This document shows positions 12,201 through 20,724 of a DNA stretch of 64,000 bases, piece by piece. Position 1 is the first letter of the stretch. The number at the start of each line of letters is the position of its first letter. The DNA is taken from the NCBI RefSeq assembly GCF_910592395.1, contig NC_088318.1, positions 10,418,349-10,482,348 of the forward strand, written 5' to 3'. This stretch comes from Lineus longissimus (lineage: Eukaryota; Nemertea; Pilidiophora; Heteronemertea; Lineidae). The translations under genes and the position numbers were made by a program. The notes under the pieces are model-generated. The model saw only the letters and a list, made by a program, of their open reading frames with translations. It did no database searches and was not told where the DNA came from.

Positions 12201-15200
12201 AAATGGAAAGAATGCTTTTCTAACTGTGTGTCGGGCTGTGTGTCTCGAGGGATATTTCAAACTATGTATTGGCACAGACCGACATAGACTCGTGCACATG
12301 TGATACAGCTATTTCGTAAAGTCGTTTAAAACAAGTCTCTGTGGCGGCCGCAAGGAGGGGCACTTTACGTTTACGTGTACGTGTACGTGTTGTCGTACTT
12401 CCTGTTGGATATATGTACTTCCTGTTGGATGTGTACTTCCTGTTTGTCATTCAAGGCCTTCGTAAACCGTGACTTCTCTTTGTCACTCACTTCCGTTACC
12501 GGACTTGCACTCATCCTGTTCTTTTTCGTGACGTCATCTCTACATGTACATGACTGTGTTTCTACTGGCGGATGTGTCTTCAGTTACAGACGGAGCGAAC
12601 TTCTCCTAGCATTCAATGAGCTCTGGTGGTGTTGACACTTATAATATGTTTATGTTTACCTGGCTTGTTCCTGTTATTGTGAATAAAGTGTGTTTGTGTA
12701 TTTGTGTAAAACAGCTTCAGGGTTTGTGTTTCTTCTGGTAATTTAGTAGTGTTTTTTCATGTAGCTATGGTACAGCTATTCTATTTGGCATGCGTTTAAA
12801 CCACAATCATTTCTCTTTTAGGCATAGACACGTTCAAGATAACTCTCGTTAACGTATTTGAGGAGGTACGTAACTTTCATATTACCTGCTGAACTTAAAT
12901 GTTGGTATGAATTACCAAAAAAAAACCACGTGAAGATCTAATCAGGTCAGAGTAGGCCATACTTACTCTATTTAATGCCTTTACCTAGACCAGTACTAAA
13001 GTACTGTCCATGTTCTACAGAAATCCATTTTATCCATATAATTTTCTTATCTGTAGCTCAATCCTTACGGGATATATACCTTACATTATCCATGATTCCT
13101 GTCGTATTTTTATTATATATATATATTTTCTTTTTTGTGGGCTTGAAATCTCCTAAAACGACTGAATTGTGCTGCACAAAATTGAATGCATGTGTGAGTA
13201 GGAAAGATAGTTTACCACTTGAGGCGGTCACAGTGCAGTCAAGTCCCAATAAGAGTAACTTTTAAAGATCCGTGACGTTTGTTAACTTTGATGGTCGTTT
13301 CCAAGAAAATGAAACAGGCCACTGCCAATCTGGCACCAGAGAAGACTCGCCTGTTTTTGGTAGATTTAAGATGATTAGAACAAGTAGTATTCTCATTAGA
13401 CAAACTGAGTACACACATAATATGCTAAACTGACATGCTGGAATTGGAAAAATCGATGCCTGCACCCATTGCGTACAGATAATGTGCATAATGACTGACT
13501 ATTGGCATCCTGGTGTTAGAAATGGGAAATAGATATTGTTGGACCAACAGTAAATACATGTGAACAGCATACCCTTTTAAGGCCTAAGGTAGAGTGTGAG
13601 AAGGTAATGCTGGACTGCACTACTAACATAGTTTACACAGTGGCCAATCGATTCAGAAGTAATGCATGAGGATATCCAATGACAGTAGACCGGCCCGATC
13701 TTTTGTGACTACCCAGCTTCAGTGTTCTCACCAGGCCATTTAAACGGGGCGCTGGCGCCCCGTTTAAATTTGAGCAGTGAAAATGCGCCCCGTCTAAAAT
13801 TAGCCCGCCCTGTTAAATTTGGAGCCGCCCTCTTTAAATTCACCTCCGCCATGCTTAAATCCAAGCCAATAGTTACACAAATACAGCCGTAAATATCGCA
13901 TATAAACATTCCGCCGTCACTCAACAATCATTATCCCACCGCAACCCGACTGCCAGCCATCTCAATTACCCGGTACAACAGTTGGGCCGACTACCATTAC
14001 TATCCACGTGTTCCGGCAGACGACGGTCGGCCAATAACAATCACCCGTAGCCTTGGCAACGAGGTCAAGGGAGTGGACAAAAGCGCACCTGTATGATCGG
14101 CTAGCGGCAGAGCGGGGGCGGTTGTTTTTAATTATGTCAAAAGAGTGCTTGCAGGTGTGCCGCAGGTGGATGATAATAGCTGTCGGCGTAAAATCAGCAG
14201 TCTCTTTCAATTGATATACAGGGTACAACGGGATCAAACGAGAAGATAAATGTGAATTTTATTTGGCTTGGCCGGTGAAAAATCCGGCAAGGCGGCTAAG
14301 GATGGCAACTTGGCGGGCGAGTCACTGGAAATTTTCGGCCTACGATCTACGCTTCGTTTGATTGAAATCCTGGCGAGAACACTGAGCTTGTGGCACTTGC
14401 ACACATGTCCCTTCATCTAAAATCATTTGACAACTTTCTTTAACCGTATTATCTGCAGAAAGTGCCATCACAAGAAAAGGACAAGAAGAAATTATTCACA
14501 ATGTGGGAATGGTTCAACGGCTGCATTAACCTTGTGAGAGAATACCCTGAACTCTTCCAAAAAAGGTAAAAAATAATTAAAGGAGCACTATAGGCAGGAG
14601 CAGAGGGGCTACTTTGGCCTCAAGACGTGAGAGACCCCTATTTGCCACTTGTTGTAACTTTATCTTGCCTACCTAGCTGCTGCCTATATTGTCCCTTGAA
14701 AATGTTTTAAACAGAAATATTTAGGAGGGGCCTGGTTAAAAAATTGACTGATAAGCCAGGCAACCAATTTGACTCCTTCCTATGAGAATTGTCCCCTTCA
14801 AGAAAGACTTACGACTGGACGACATACACTGATCTCAATGGCCTAGTGGTTGAGACGTCCGGAGGCCCGCTGGTAACCTCGTTCCGATGCGGCTGGTTGG
14901 TTGGCCGCCAGCTTGTTTAAAATAGGGTACAAACTGCCTTCTCGCCAGGCGCCTGGCATTAGAGATAGGAGTTTGGAAGTAAAGAGTGTCTCATAAGCCA
15001 AAAGCTGGCCGACCCTTTCATTAGGGGTGGCAATATAATAAACAAACTTTACAGTGACGGCACTGATTTATACTTCAGACCAAGTGTTTCTGTAGCCAAT
15101 TTAAGGGGCAGTTCTTTCTTGGATGGCCCAGGAAAATGTGTGCAAACCTTCTACCAACATTTTAGGCCTTTTAAACCAGAACGTTTCGTACCTACTCATT

Positions 15201-18200
15201 TTTGCATTTTGCAAAAATGTCTGGGACAAATGAAATTGAGAAACACAGCAGTAAACCTCTCTACTGGCAAGATATCATCTCTGTTCATTAAGTCTGAGTG
15301 CCTGACTGGATGGAATCTCTTAGAATTGATACTGATATCCTTGAATGAGACATGGCAAAGCTTCTTTTAGTTGTTGGCACTAATCCGTTTTGTTTTCCTT
15401 TAAGGCTTATCCATGGACTTGTAACCAAGGAACGAGCAAGGAAAATGTTGGATAGTAGTGAAAAGAAGGATGGAGCATTTCTGATACGAATTTCCCAGAC
15501 CTTTCTCGACAGAAGGACCAAGCCATATGCTGGACTCTCCATAGTTGTTCAACATTGGAACAAAAAAGAACGTATGTATGGCTATCAATATTTTTAACTG
15601 CTAAATTTTCGCTGACGTTTTATTTCAGTTTCTTCACAAATTACCTATGCCGTGGTCACACTGGGGTTTTAACACGAATTGAATTCGAATTAAAACGTTG
15701 ATACGTATTGGGGCGTCACACTCAATTCGGTTCATACCGATCTCAATCCGCTTTAACCAACACGGTTCTTAAACCGAATTGAATGCGAATCAGCTAATCC
15801 GAATCAACGAAACCGTATTGAGATTTCAAGTGTGACGCGCTTGATACGAATTAAGGTTTTCGATCGCACTGCGCATGCGCCCGGCGCATGGCAAGTGACC
15901 TTTGACCGCGGGAACTAGTGCTCCGAACTAGTTAACTGATGTATTTAAATGATCTCATTAACTCAAATCGTTTTTCGTTATGCCATAGAATAGGGAAAAA
16001 TCAACTCCCTTGCACGTGACTTGCATTGCCATTTCCTGGCAAGGTATGTTGCCGCCGGTTCGTTGGTCAAAGGTACGCTTATGGCAAGCCAAAGCGGAAT
16101 TTATTCAAGACTTTAGAATTACCATTCAAGAAGTTAAATATAAGTTCAAGAAGGAAATATATGTTCAAGACTAAAATATGTTCAACCTTGAATCAAATGT
16201 TTTCAACCTTGAATAAAATATGTTCAACCTTGAATAAAATATGTTCAACCTTGAATAAAATATGTTCAACCTTGAATAAAATATGTCCAACCTTGAACAA
16301 AATATATTCAACCTTGAACAAAATATATTCAAGACTCACGTGACCATATTCAAGACGCACGTGACCACAAAATTGATGACGTAGTTGCTCATGTTTTGAT
16401 GCTTTACGGACTTTCCCGAACCCGCGTCCGGACTTTCCCGAACCCATGGTACTTGTGTTGCGTTTCGGAGCTCGAATTGTTCGCACGAGGTTTCGACACA
16501 TGGTTGTACACGTACCTAGCCGCCTACACCTGACATGTACTGTAATCCTACACATCATGACATGGATGCCGAGTGAATGTCAGAGTCGATACATGTTTCA
16601 CAGACATATCAGGCAAATTATAGGTTCAAAATGCGCAATGCCTCTCACCTTTCATTCTTAAGGCCGACACCACTGTATCGGATTCTCGTTGTCTTTTGAC
16701 ATGTTTGAGTGTTTAGGCTATACAGGCAATCAATCATGTCGTGAAACAGAACGCATCAGAAGTACCACAGATTCTACGCTCTACGTCATCAATTTTGTGG
16801 TCACGTGCGTCTTGAATATGGTCACGTGAGTCTTGAATGTATTTTGTTCAAGGTTGAATATATTTTGTTCAAGGTTGGACATATTTTATTCAAGGTTGAA
16901 CATATTTTATTCAAGGTTGAACATATTTTATTCAAGGTTGAAAACATTTGATTCAAGGTTGAACATATTTTAGTCTTGAACATATATTTCCTTCTTGAAC
17001 TTATATTTAACTTCTTGAATGGTAATTCTAAAGTCTTGAATAAATTCCGCTTTGGCTTGCCATATACGCTGGTCAGCAACATTGTCGCGGCGGGGTTTTC
17101 CCCGGTTTTGGCCTCGTTTTCGAGGGCGAGGCCGGGATTCTCCGCATTAAGCGACGGTGGTGTTGACTCGCTGAGGACACTCCTCTTTGACCAGAACTTT
17201 GGCAATAGGCATGGCCAGGAGATGGAAATGGTCAAGCACCTTACGCGATTTTAACTTGTTAATAATGACTGTGTGATACTGTGATATTATACTTATATGT
17301 TTTGTACTTGTAAATTTTATTCTCCCTTAAGGGAGGTTAATAAATAATAATAATAATAATAATAGATGGCGCGTCGTTAGTATGCATTGAGTGTGGCGCG
17401 TTTTAAACCGATTTGAATGCGTATTCGGGCCAGTGTGACGCGACCGTTCTGAAACTGGATTAACCAATTCGTATTCCGGAGAGCGCTCTACGGAATTCGG
17501 TTTCAATTCGCATCCAGTGTGAACACACCACTAGATTTGCAAATTGCAAATTGCAAAAAAGAAATTCTTATTGAAATAATCAGAGGAAAATTCATAAAAT
17601 AATAATCAATTTGATTTTTAGCTCACCTCTGGGGAGCTTGTATGATACCGTGGCGTCCGTCGTCGTCCATTAGCGGAGCATGTTTTGTCACCGCTAGGGC
17701 TAGACGGCTAAAACTTGGTGTGATGGTAGCTTTGGGCAATATCCCCAGACTTGTTTTTCCTTTTCGCGATATGACCTACTTTCTGGCCTCCAGGCGGCCA
17801 TCTTGGAAATAGTTTTTTTGCCTTTTTCAGTGCCTGCCATGAGAAAAATCCACGGGCACCATCAGTCACTCCCGCAACCCTTTCCACGGGCTCTATTTTT
17901 TTCACTCCCGCCAGCTGTCCAGCAGGTGGGCCATGCCAGTAAACGGGCATGATCACGCCCACGCCCGTGATCACGCCTGCGCCCGCAAACTACTGCTAGT
18001 AAACGGGCGCGATCACGCCTGCTGCCGCATGAGACACCTGTAAACAATTCCAGAGTAAAAATATTTCTGGGCAAGTCGCAGGACTAAGTCATGCTGCCCG
18101 TCGGGCATGGCAATTTATTACATTATGAACAAGGAATTTGGACAAAAAACGCGCCGTATTTTTTTATGATGGGCGGCACGCGCCCCTCAAGTGTCCGGCG

Positions 18201-20351
18201 GGCGTTATGGATAGCGCTCGTGCGGAGTAGTTTACGGGCATTTGCGGGCGCGGGCGTGATCGCGCCCGTTTCCTGGCATGGACTGCTTTTTGAAGCTAAT
18301 GTTTGTATGCAGAGTGACAAAAATTTTATGGTGGGTGTATCTAATAAGGTTAAATGAATCATTATTTTGTTTTTTTAGGTAAATATACATTGATACATGG
18401 TGAGATGTTTAGTATCAATCATCCAGGCAATGAACAAGGAGTCTTGCCCAAGGAGATGGCATTTGGAAGGTGGCTGATGTCATTCGCTGCAGATTCATCT
18501 ATTGGTGAAAACAGCAAAAAAGTATATCTGAGTCATTTGTGTGGAAGGACTGAACCTGTGGGAGAGACCTTTGGAAAATACACATGTAAGTTCATGCCTA
18601 GAACTACTGGGTATACGATAAAACTCTTGCAAGCCAAAAGTAAATACAATGACAAACGATGTAGGCCTTTAAACCTGGACAGAGAGTAAGCTAATGCAAT
18701 TCACACGTTTTGATTAACCAGTAGTGTGGAGAATGAGATTTGTCCATCTTTTTTTAAGACAGATTTGTGTTAATGATCTGAATGCTGTTCATGATGTACC
18801 AGATCTGCTTGCTGAGAGATCCATATTTTAACCCCTTTTCTGTGAAATATCTTTCACATCCTGCTCCAAAAAAGGTAGTTTATTTTATCGAAAAATTTCT
18901 ATTTTTTTTCTAAATTCAGTCCAATTCATCCTTCTTGCTATTGGTAATTGCCCACCAAGAGATGTCAAAATAGTCAAGAAAAAAGACCCTTTTTGTGTAA
19001 ATGATGTTTAGGTCGCCTCGCTCGATGTTCATGCTGATTTTTGAACATGCTACACCTGTTGATGTGACTTATAGATCGAAATCACTGCAGTGTAACTTCT
19101 GTGTAATCGAAAAAAACTCCACCTTACTGCAAGGGGTTTAAAATTCTATATTTCATGACTCATTGGCACAACTGTGCACCATTTACAATTTTCTTTTTTC
19201 AGATCGTGATACAACAAGAAGTAAAACCTCTGACTACACAACTTTTGGGCACGCAAGATTCTTTGACTGCAGGTAAAGTCAAGCTAGATCTTGCCTAATC
19301 TTCAAATCAGGGGTTGATTGGAGGTAACATTAACAAAAAAGCAAGACCATGCACAAATACCTAAAAGTCTATGAATCACATTCACTCTCTCACTCAATCA
19401 ATCAATCAATCAATCAATCAATTCGAATCAATCTGATACTTGCTATCCTATATGTTTTCTGAGCTCATTGTCATTCTTTTCAGGAAACCAGACCAGGCCA
19501 TCTGTGATGTGCCTCCTGGGCGTTACGAGCAACTCCTGGAACTGTTGCCACAGCTACATGATTGCTGTGAAATTTCCCCTCCGCAGCAACCATACTGCAT
19601 CATTTTACAGTCACCCAACTCCCAGTCCCCGAAATGGGCGGTTTGGCCATTGCCACAAGGTGACATAGATTCAAGTACCACTCAAAAAGGACCTGCACAG
19701 CCAATTCTAGCTGTGGATGGCATTCACTGTGATGAAAACAGTGTCCAACCTGAGGAGACTACTGAATGCAGTGAATCAAGAATGGAATCAGACATGCCTT
19801 TTGATCTATCACCCTCCCAAAATGGATATACAAATGGCATTGGTACTTCAGGCCTTGGCCGGTGTACCGAAAGCAGCAGTAATGATTCGAGTGATTTGTC
19901 TCTAGAAGAAATTGTCACGGTCCTGGAAGATCCAGATTTTAAAGTTACTGGCAGTAAAGCTCCTACAAAACTTGATTGTACTCAACTACCAAGGCATTCC
20001 GCTGATACGTTGGGGGATTCTGCATCCAACATTAGACCAGGATCATGTACTTCAGCAGACACTCCTCAAAGCAGTCCCTTCACTAATTCCGCATTAGATA
20101 TCTCGCCACAGAGTGTGCAAAACTACCGAAACAAACAGAGTTCTAAATCAAATGGCCAAGTGGTCCCGTCGATATCACCTTGGAGTGATCAATCCTCACC
20201 AGCAGAAAGTATATCATCCCAAAGGGCCAATCATAGCTCATTCTTCAAAGACTTCAGTCCTAACGGGGTTGTCCATCCTAACGACGCTGTCAGTCCTTCG
20301 ATGAATGCTTTACCCCAATCAGTGGAGAGCATGAATTTAGATATGGATTAG
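274..20351 (+). CDS. STAT: STAT family transcription factor, 3' twelve exons (5' end outside window)
   Basis: STATs are latent cytoplasmic transcription factors. They bind phosphorylated receptors through an SH2 domain, are tyrosine-phosphorylated, dimerise and activate genes in the nucleus. Exons: 274-428, 1327-1467, 2462-2545, 2932-3154, 3540-3632, 4020-4155, 12822-12865, 14459-14565, 15405-15571, 18379-18585, 19203-19272 and 19484-20351. All junctions are GT-AG and all phases agree, giving 764 residues. Domains in window numbering: coiled coil 1-99; divergent DNA-binding domain about 100-232; helical linker 233-327 with LFTMWEWFNG; SH2 328-455 with the phosphate-binding arginine R356 in GAFLIRIS; the hallmark ETFGKYT at 446-452; then Y464 (KTSDYTTF), the best candidate phosphotyrosine. 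The 476-764 tail is Ser/Pro-rich and acidic (LSLEEIVTVLEDPDF), like a transactivation domain. The linker, SH2 and FGKY motifs support STAT firmly. The DNA-binding half is weakly conserved and may lack a small exon. Subtype not assigned; the spacing to Y464 is STAT5-like. Confidence 0.88.
1618..2345 (+). repeat. Dispersed element of the GTCCGTCGTC family, copy 1
   Basis: This intronic copy starts at GAGGTGAGTCTATAAA, carries the diagnostic GTCGTCCGTCGTCGTC tract, then two divergent internal units each containing GGCACGTTTCTTAA. It ends at GGTGAGCACAATGGCCC followed by a CATTTCAT-like tail. Related copies lie at 17625, 37468, 46327, 47218 and 62876. It also holds an imperfect AAGTCA-CAG-AGGTCA motif at 1950-1964. 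A run of C lies at 1740-1754. No coding capacity is seen. Confidence 0.75.
4792..4796. repeat. Target-site duplication GCTAT, left copy
   Basis: GCTAT directly precedes the TGTT start of the left LTR and recurs at 12775-12779 directly after the TACA end of the right LTR. A 5-bp duplication is usual for LTR elements. Confidence 0.92.
4797..5470 (+). repeat. 5' LTR of the BEL/Pao element (carries a 197-bp deletion)
   Basis: This copy begins TGTTCGGTTG and ends TATGGTACA. It is collinear with the right LTR except that bases matching 12498-12694 are missing at the junction 5390/5391. The missing part holds a cyclic-AMP-type site and the AATAAA signal. A hairpin with 13-bp arms (CCTATGCACTTAC) lies at 4912-4945. 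Three ACTTCCTG motifs (5290, 5310, 5328) and CACTTCCG at 5381 match ETS-factor sites read on the other strand. Confidence 0.93.
5471..6310 (+). other. BEL/Pao primer-binding site and 5' leader
   Basis: The bases right after the LTR, TGGTCTCTCCGACCGG at 5472-5487, begin with TGG as expected for pairing with the CCA end of a tRNA primer; I did not identify which tRNA. The remaining roughly 820 bp has no long open frame and leads to the Gag-Pol start. It would be the leader and packaging region of the element RNA, by position only. Confidence 0.6.
6311..11680 (+). CDS. BEL/Pao Gag-Pol polyprotein, intact
   Basis: This single 1,789-codon frame encodes the replication proteins of an LTR retrotransposon. 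In order: a Gag-like N-terminus resembling DUF1759 (KFKGDTELFDQWRDLV, about 176-191); cysteine-rich knuckles from C389 to about 450; an aspartic protease with LLDTGSG, catalytic D521; reverse transcriptase with FVDD, D944 and D945; RNase H with CWTDSQ, D1193; the zinc-binding H-H-C-C segment of integrase (about 1440-1480); and the integrase core with D1510 (VDFAGP), D1575 (LSDNAK) and E1623 (FYERMV). A C-terminal segment resembles DUF5641. Family order protease-RT-RNase H-integrase and the A17-type protease context are typical of BEL/Pao rather than Gypsy or Copia. The ATG at 6311 is the first in the frame. No stop or frameshift breaks the frame, so it may be functional. It is a retrotransposon gene, not a host gene. 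Confidence 0.95.
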   Translation: MAASLNELLEKRRITRGRFTKYITVTDTAAKEAETLVADDESNEKDVHIAIRTALSSFKRVEEVYGELSGVQDQIDYHADNDARLKAVKDDDGEVRYLKAYNHMCASIQGLEACLSPVQEASEASGKSAKSEFSPEMFAESLSKALAGVSTGVSETQLEEILSTLTHKKRVIQIPKFKGDTELFDQWRDLVGAEVRKPGYSDVEKTHVVISLLDGEVAKLVSGLKDPSYEEIIEFLENRYGDVLARIEKAVNEIASVPVVKSPTVRELDPVLNTLVANWNYIKKRTHDDPELIRSSWILTALVRRKMPKSLVRKWDSERIKEEKRTTAPSNLPIRIDDLIEKIQDAVKVARRSESLPNDPKKERSFERRPSGHALNVIPQTQESTESRCVFCDNAHQSYSCPSVSKMRVEERCERVKAARACFNCLSRFHMVKTCRSRGCKSCKKNHHTLLHFEKRSGSDNAARSNVSGSSNLTSKVPHQNKVESTAGLVKSTGSTNVVMQSGIVKLESKSRVAEGRVLLDTGSGVTFISRSMAKRLNLRGPKVEGEFILAGGEVMATTTEKVKFYLSGILPGWKGEVFEISAYILDKPSAPINAVNVDFTKMSHLRGLQLAERFPVQANSEVDVLLGIEDTLNILKEKRIRGPPGTPMAQKTHIGWILCGPYSTQTEVNRTYCVHRVSFQEQNETEMATRYWDLEHLGIRPNESKNSTELETSALEQHRMMTTRVGDHYVTGLPRHPSYKDRILKSNRALATNRLIGLEKRLKRDPRLASEYEAQIQDLLSAGRAEKVLEDREPDNHQVWYLPHHPVVRRDKTTTKVRVVFDGSMIGYEGVSLNETLLPGPALQPDLPGVLLRFRRHRVALVADIEKMFLQVKMRKEDQDSQRFLWRGLDKSKEPEVYRLTTVTFGLTSSPFSSIQTILDHVKTKKESYPKAVAEIEDNIFVDDVLTGEELVEDAATLTTDLKTVLYDGGFSLRKFISNKPEALSHLEERDLASFHKVATFAEESTKTLGVKYSPREDVLMFSFLERMDDRPVETRRSVLQQLHRVYDPFTIKAKQIFQRTWLTQGTWDDPLPEELDHEWRTWKEQVEILDEIKVPRCLKPEDFQNPIYSLHGFGDACEASYGSAIYLLAEDRPSGRKYSTLLFSKTRLSPIGKRRSISELELIAALINARLVTYVRNELKLLIEKTTCWTDSQVVLHWISKPVYTWQVFVANRVSEIQQLVRPLNWRYVPGKLNPADLCSRGVTARAVVDSALWWDGPLFLRQKETEWPPIIVVSNEAEKANEKKKTTSTSLAVLPSQRIKDSEVEQYVEKFSDYEKFVRVMMRLRSWITLYRRDKANKDVDTVRDEGSDRLSERRKEELHWIQWAQEKHFQKEIQKLKAGESVEKTSVIVQLNPYWDKRSRVIRVGGRLNYAPLPEEVKHPIVLPTHNSFVKMLVMHYHKITLHPGAAQTLASLRNRYWIVHGKQEVRRILNTCKTCREPLKIDQRMAPLPEERISIAPAFTNVGVDFAGPLFVRVTVGGESTSKVYICLFSCMVTRAIHLELVETLTTEQFMLALRRMMSRRGRCRMMLSDNAKTFKKASDIVQKIFKKQDDVRDKLEQEGIRWKFITERAPWHGGFYERMVGSVKRPLKKVLGKSKLTLIELMTVLTEVEAMVNSRPLTMVSSDTEDWLPLTPGHLAIGRSPQSLPEVDKVTAQTTLGKRWRYQQSLMKQFWNRWTTEYLLQLQQMRKWTDVRDNLQVGDVVFLAEEGMRKGDWTLAKVEELHPGRDNLVRSVTVRTAAGLRRQ
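11681..11903 (+). other. BEL/Pao 3' leader with polypurine tract
   Basis: The region between the Gag-Pol stop and the right LTR has no open frame of note, so there is no env-like gene. AGAGGGGAGGA, about 11893-11903, lies directly against the LTR and fits the polypurine tract that primes plus-strand synthesis. Confidence 0.8.
11904..12774 (+). repeat. 3' LTR of the BEL/Pao element, full length (871 bp)
   Basis: This copy matches the left LTR but keeps 197 extra bases (12498-12694). They include the palindromic TGACGTCA at 12529-12536 and the poly(A) signal AATAAA at 12682-12687. It is followed by the right target duplication GCTAT (12775-12779). Confidence 0.94.
12775..12779. repeat. Target-site duplication GCTAT, right copy
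   Basis: Repeats 4792-4796. After it only 42 bases of original intron remain before the STAT exon at 12822. Confidence 0.92.
13720..14384. mobile_element. Short inverted-repeat element with CAGTGTTCTC termini
   Basis: Terminal inverted repeats CAGTGTTCTCACCAGG (13720-13735) and CCTGGCGAGAACACTG (14369-14384) are flanked by a direct AGCTT on both sides. A strong internal palindrome, AAACGGGGCGC/GCGCCCCGTTT, sits near the left end (about 13744-13767). There is no transposase frame, so it is non-autonomous. The CAGTG...CACTG ends recall hAT-type elements, but a clear 8-bp duplication is not seen. It lies in a STAT intron. Confidence 0.8.
14579..14697. mobile_element. Small inverted-repeat element, AAAGGAGCACTATAGG family
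   Basis: The left end AAAGGAGCACTATAGGCAG pairs with the right end CTGCCTATATTGTCCCTT. The element starts 13 nt after the STAT donor at 14566. A longer relative lies at 36299-36523 and a partial one near 51410-51540. Confidence 0.7.
14830..15055 (+). mobile_element. tRNA-derived SINE, copy 1
   Basis: The head TGGCCTAGTGG resembles an RNA polymerase III A box. The body, with GAGGCCCGCTGGTAACCTCG-like and GGCGCCTGGCATTAGAGATA-like blocks and the tail AAACAAACTTTA, matches the reversed copy at 45098-45340. This copy seems to have lost part of the head between the A and B boxes. It lies in a STAT intron. Confidence 0.72.
16072..17085. repeat. Inner inverted repeat with 21-bp periodic arms
   Basis: The two arms of about 300 bp are near-perfect reverse complements separated by about 400 bp. 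Each begins or ends with GGCAAGCCAAAGCGGAATTT or its complement and contains five to seven copies of a 21-bp unit around AAATATGTTCAACCTTGAA. Because 21 is divisible by three, long frames run through both arms (heptapeptide KICSTLN), but these look like by-products of the repeat, not genes. Confidence 0.85.
17339..17364. repeat. TAA microsatellite
   Basis: About eight uninterrupted TAA units, within the right part of the nested fold-back element. Confidence 0.9.
17620..17835 (+). repeat. GTCCGTCGTC-family element, truncated copy
   Basis: This copy begins TTTTTAGCTCACCTCTGGGG and matches the start of the copy at 46327 through GGCTAAAACTTGGTGTGATG. It then shares the CTCCAGGCGGCCATCTT block with the copy at 62876. 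The right end is missing and the next element (17931) follows. Confidence 0.7.
17931..18281. mobile_element. Inverted-repeat element with GATCACGCC-rich ends
   Basis: The left end CCATGCCAGTAAACGGGC pairs with the right end GCCCGTTTCCTGGCATGG. GATCACGCC or its complement recurs several times, making both ends palindromic and very GC-rich against AT-rich flanks. It has no coding frame and is in a STAT intron. Confidence 0.7.
18832..19137. mobile_element. TTAA-flanked short element (piggyBac-type ends), copy 1
   Basis: TTAA followed by CCCCTTTTCTGTG on the left, and TTACTGCAAGGGG followed by TTTAA on the right. The pattern of TTAA plus pyrimidine-rich ends is shared with elements at 34941, 39417 and 48726. 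The right flank has one extra T, so precise ends are uncertain. Confidence 0.5.
19394..19426. repeat. CAAT microsatellite
   Basis: About six CAAT/TCAA units in the last STAT intron, about 60 bp before the final exon's acceptor. Confidence 0.88.
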
Positions 20352-20724
20352 GACCATCTCTGATATATATATTGGGTAGATCTATATATGCACTAAATTT
20401 CACTGGAGTAAAAGAAATGATTAAGAAGTTGTTAACCCCCTGAAGTTCGGCATGTTTCTTTTATCAACCTGTCGCTTGTGTATTTCTGGTGCACCTGTAA
20501 ATTTTTGTAAATAATTACATGTATGATACTGAGTTGATACTCTGAGAGTGTAAATGATAGTATTTTGCTGAATTGCTGTGTTGGTCAGTGATAACGATCA
20601 TCGAGTAATTGTGCAGGAGGTTATAGATCTAACCATTCTATTAATGGTGGTCCAACACTTAATATGTATATATCTTTTCACAATTCAGATCTTATGGTCT
20701 ACTTCCCTCTTACTAATAAACATA
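20352..20724 (+). other. Probable STAT 3' untranslated region
   Basis: After the STAT stop at 20349-20351 the sequence is AT-rich and non-coding. AATAAA at 20715-20720 is a reasonable poly(A) signal. An inverted-repeat element begins four bases later, so mature transcripts could end within it. Confidence 0.5.

Larger units (their letters stand above)
4797..12774 (+). mobile_element. Complete BEL/Pao LTR retrotransposon inserted in a STAT intron
   Basis: The element runs 7,978 bp from TGTTCGG to GGTACA. It has two LTRs (4797-5470 and 11904-12774), an internal region with one long Gag-Pol frame, a polypurine tract just before the right LTR, and a perfect GCTAT target duplication. Where they overlap, the LTRs look identical by eye over roughly 590 bp on the 5' side and 80 bp on the 3' side. 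With the unbroken reading frame this points to recent insertion. It lies in the same orientation as STAT. The right LTR ends 47 nt before the STAT exon at 12822. No envelope-like frame follows pol. Confidence 0.95.
15648..17535. mobile_element. Nested fold-back element with CACACTGG termini
   Basis: The outer ends are diverged inverted repeats: GGTCACACTGGGGTTTTAAC on the left against a right end ending CCAGTGTGAACACA. Both sides carry sub-terminal AAACCGAATTGAATGCGAAT-like boxes. Inside lies a second, much better preserved inverted repeat (16072-16383 with 16784-17085). The whole block sits in the STAT intron between the exons at 15405 and 18379. It has no transposase. Confidence 0.75.

Noticed and set aside
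14830-15055. Functional tRNA gene
   Set aside because: Only an A-box-like head is present, with no cloverleaf; it matches a dispersed SINE.
16026-16343. Open frames with KICSTLN repeats on both arms (also 16822-17235, minus)
   Set aside because: They mirror each other through the inverted repeat and arise from 21-bp units; no homology to a protein.
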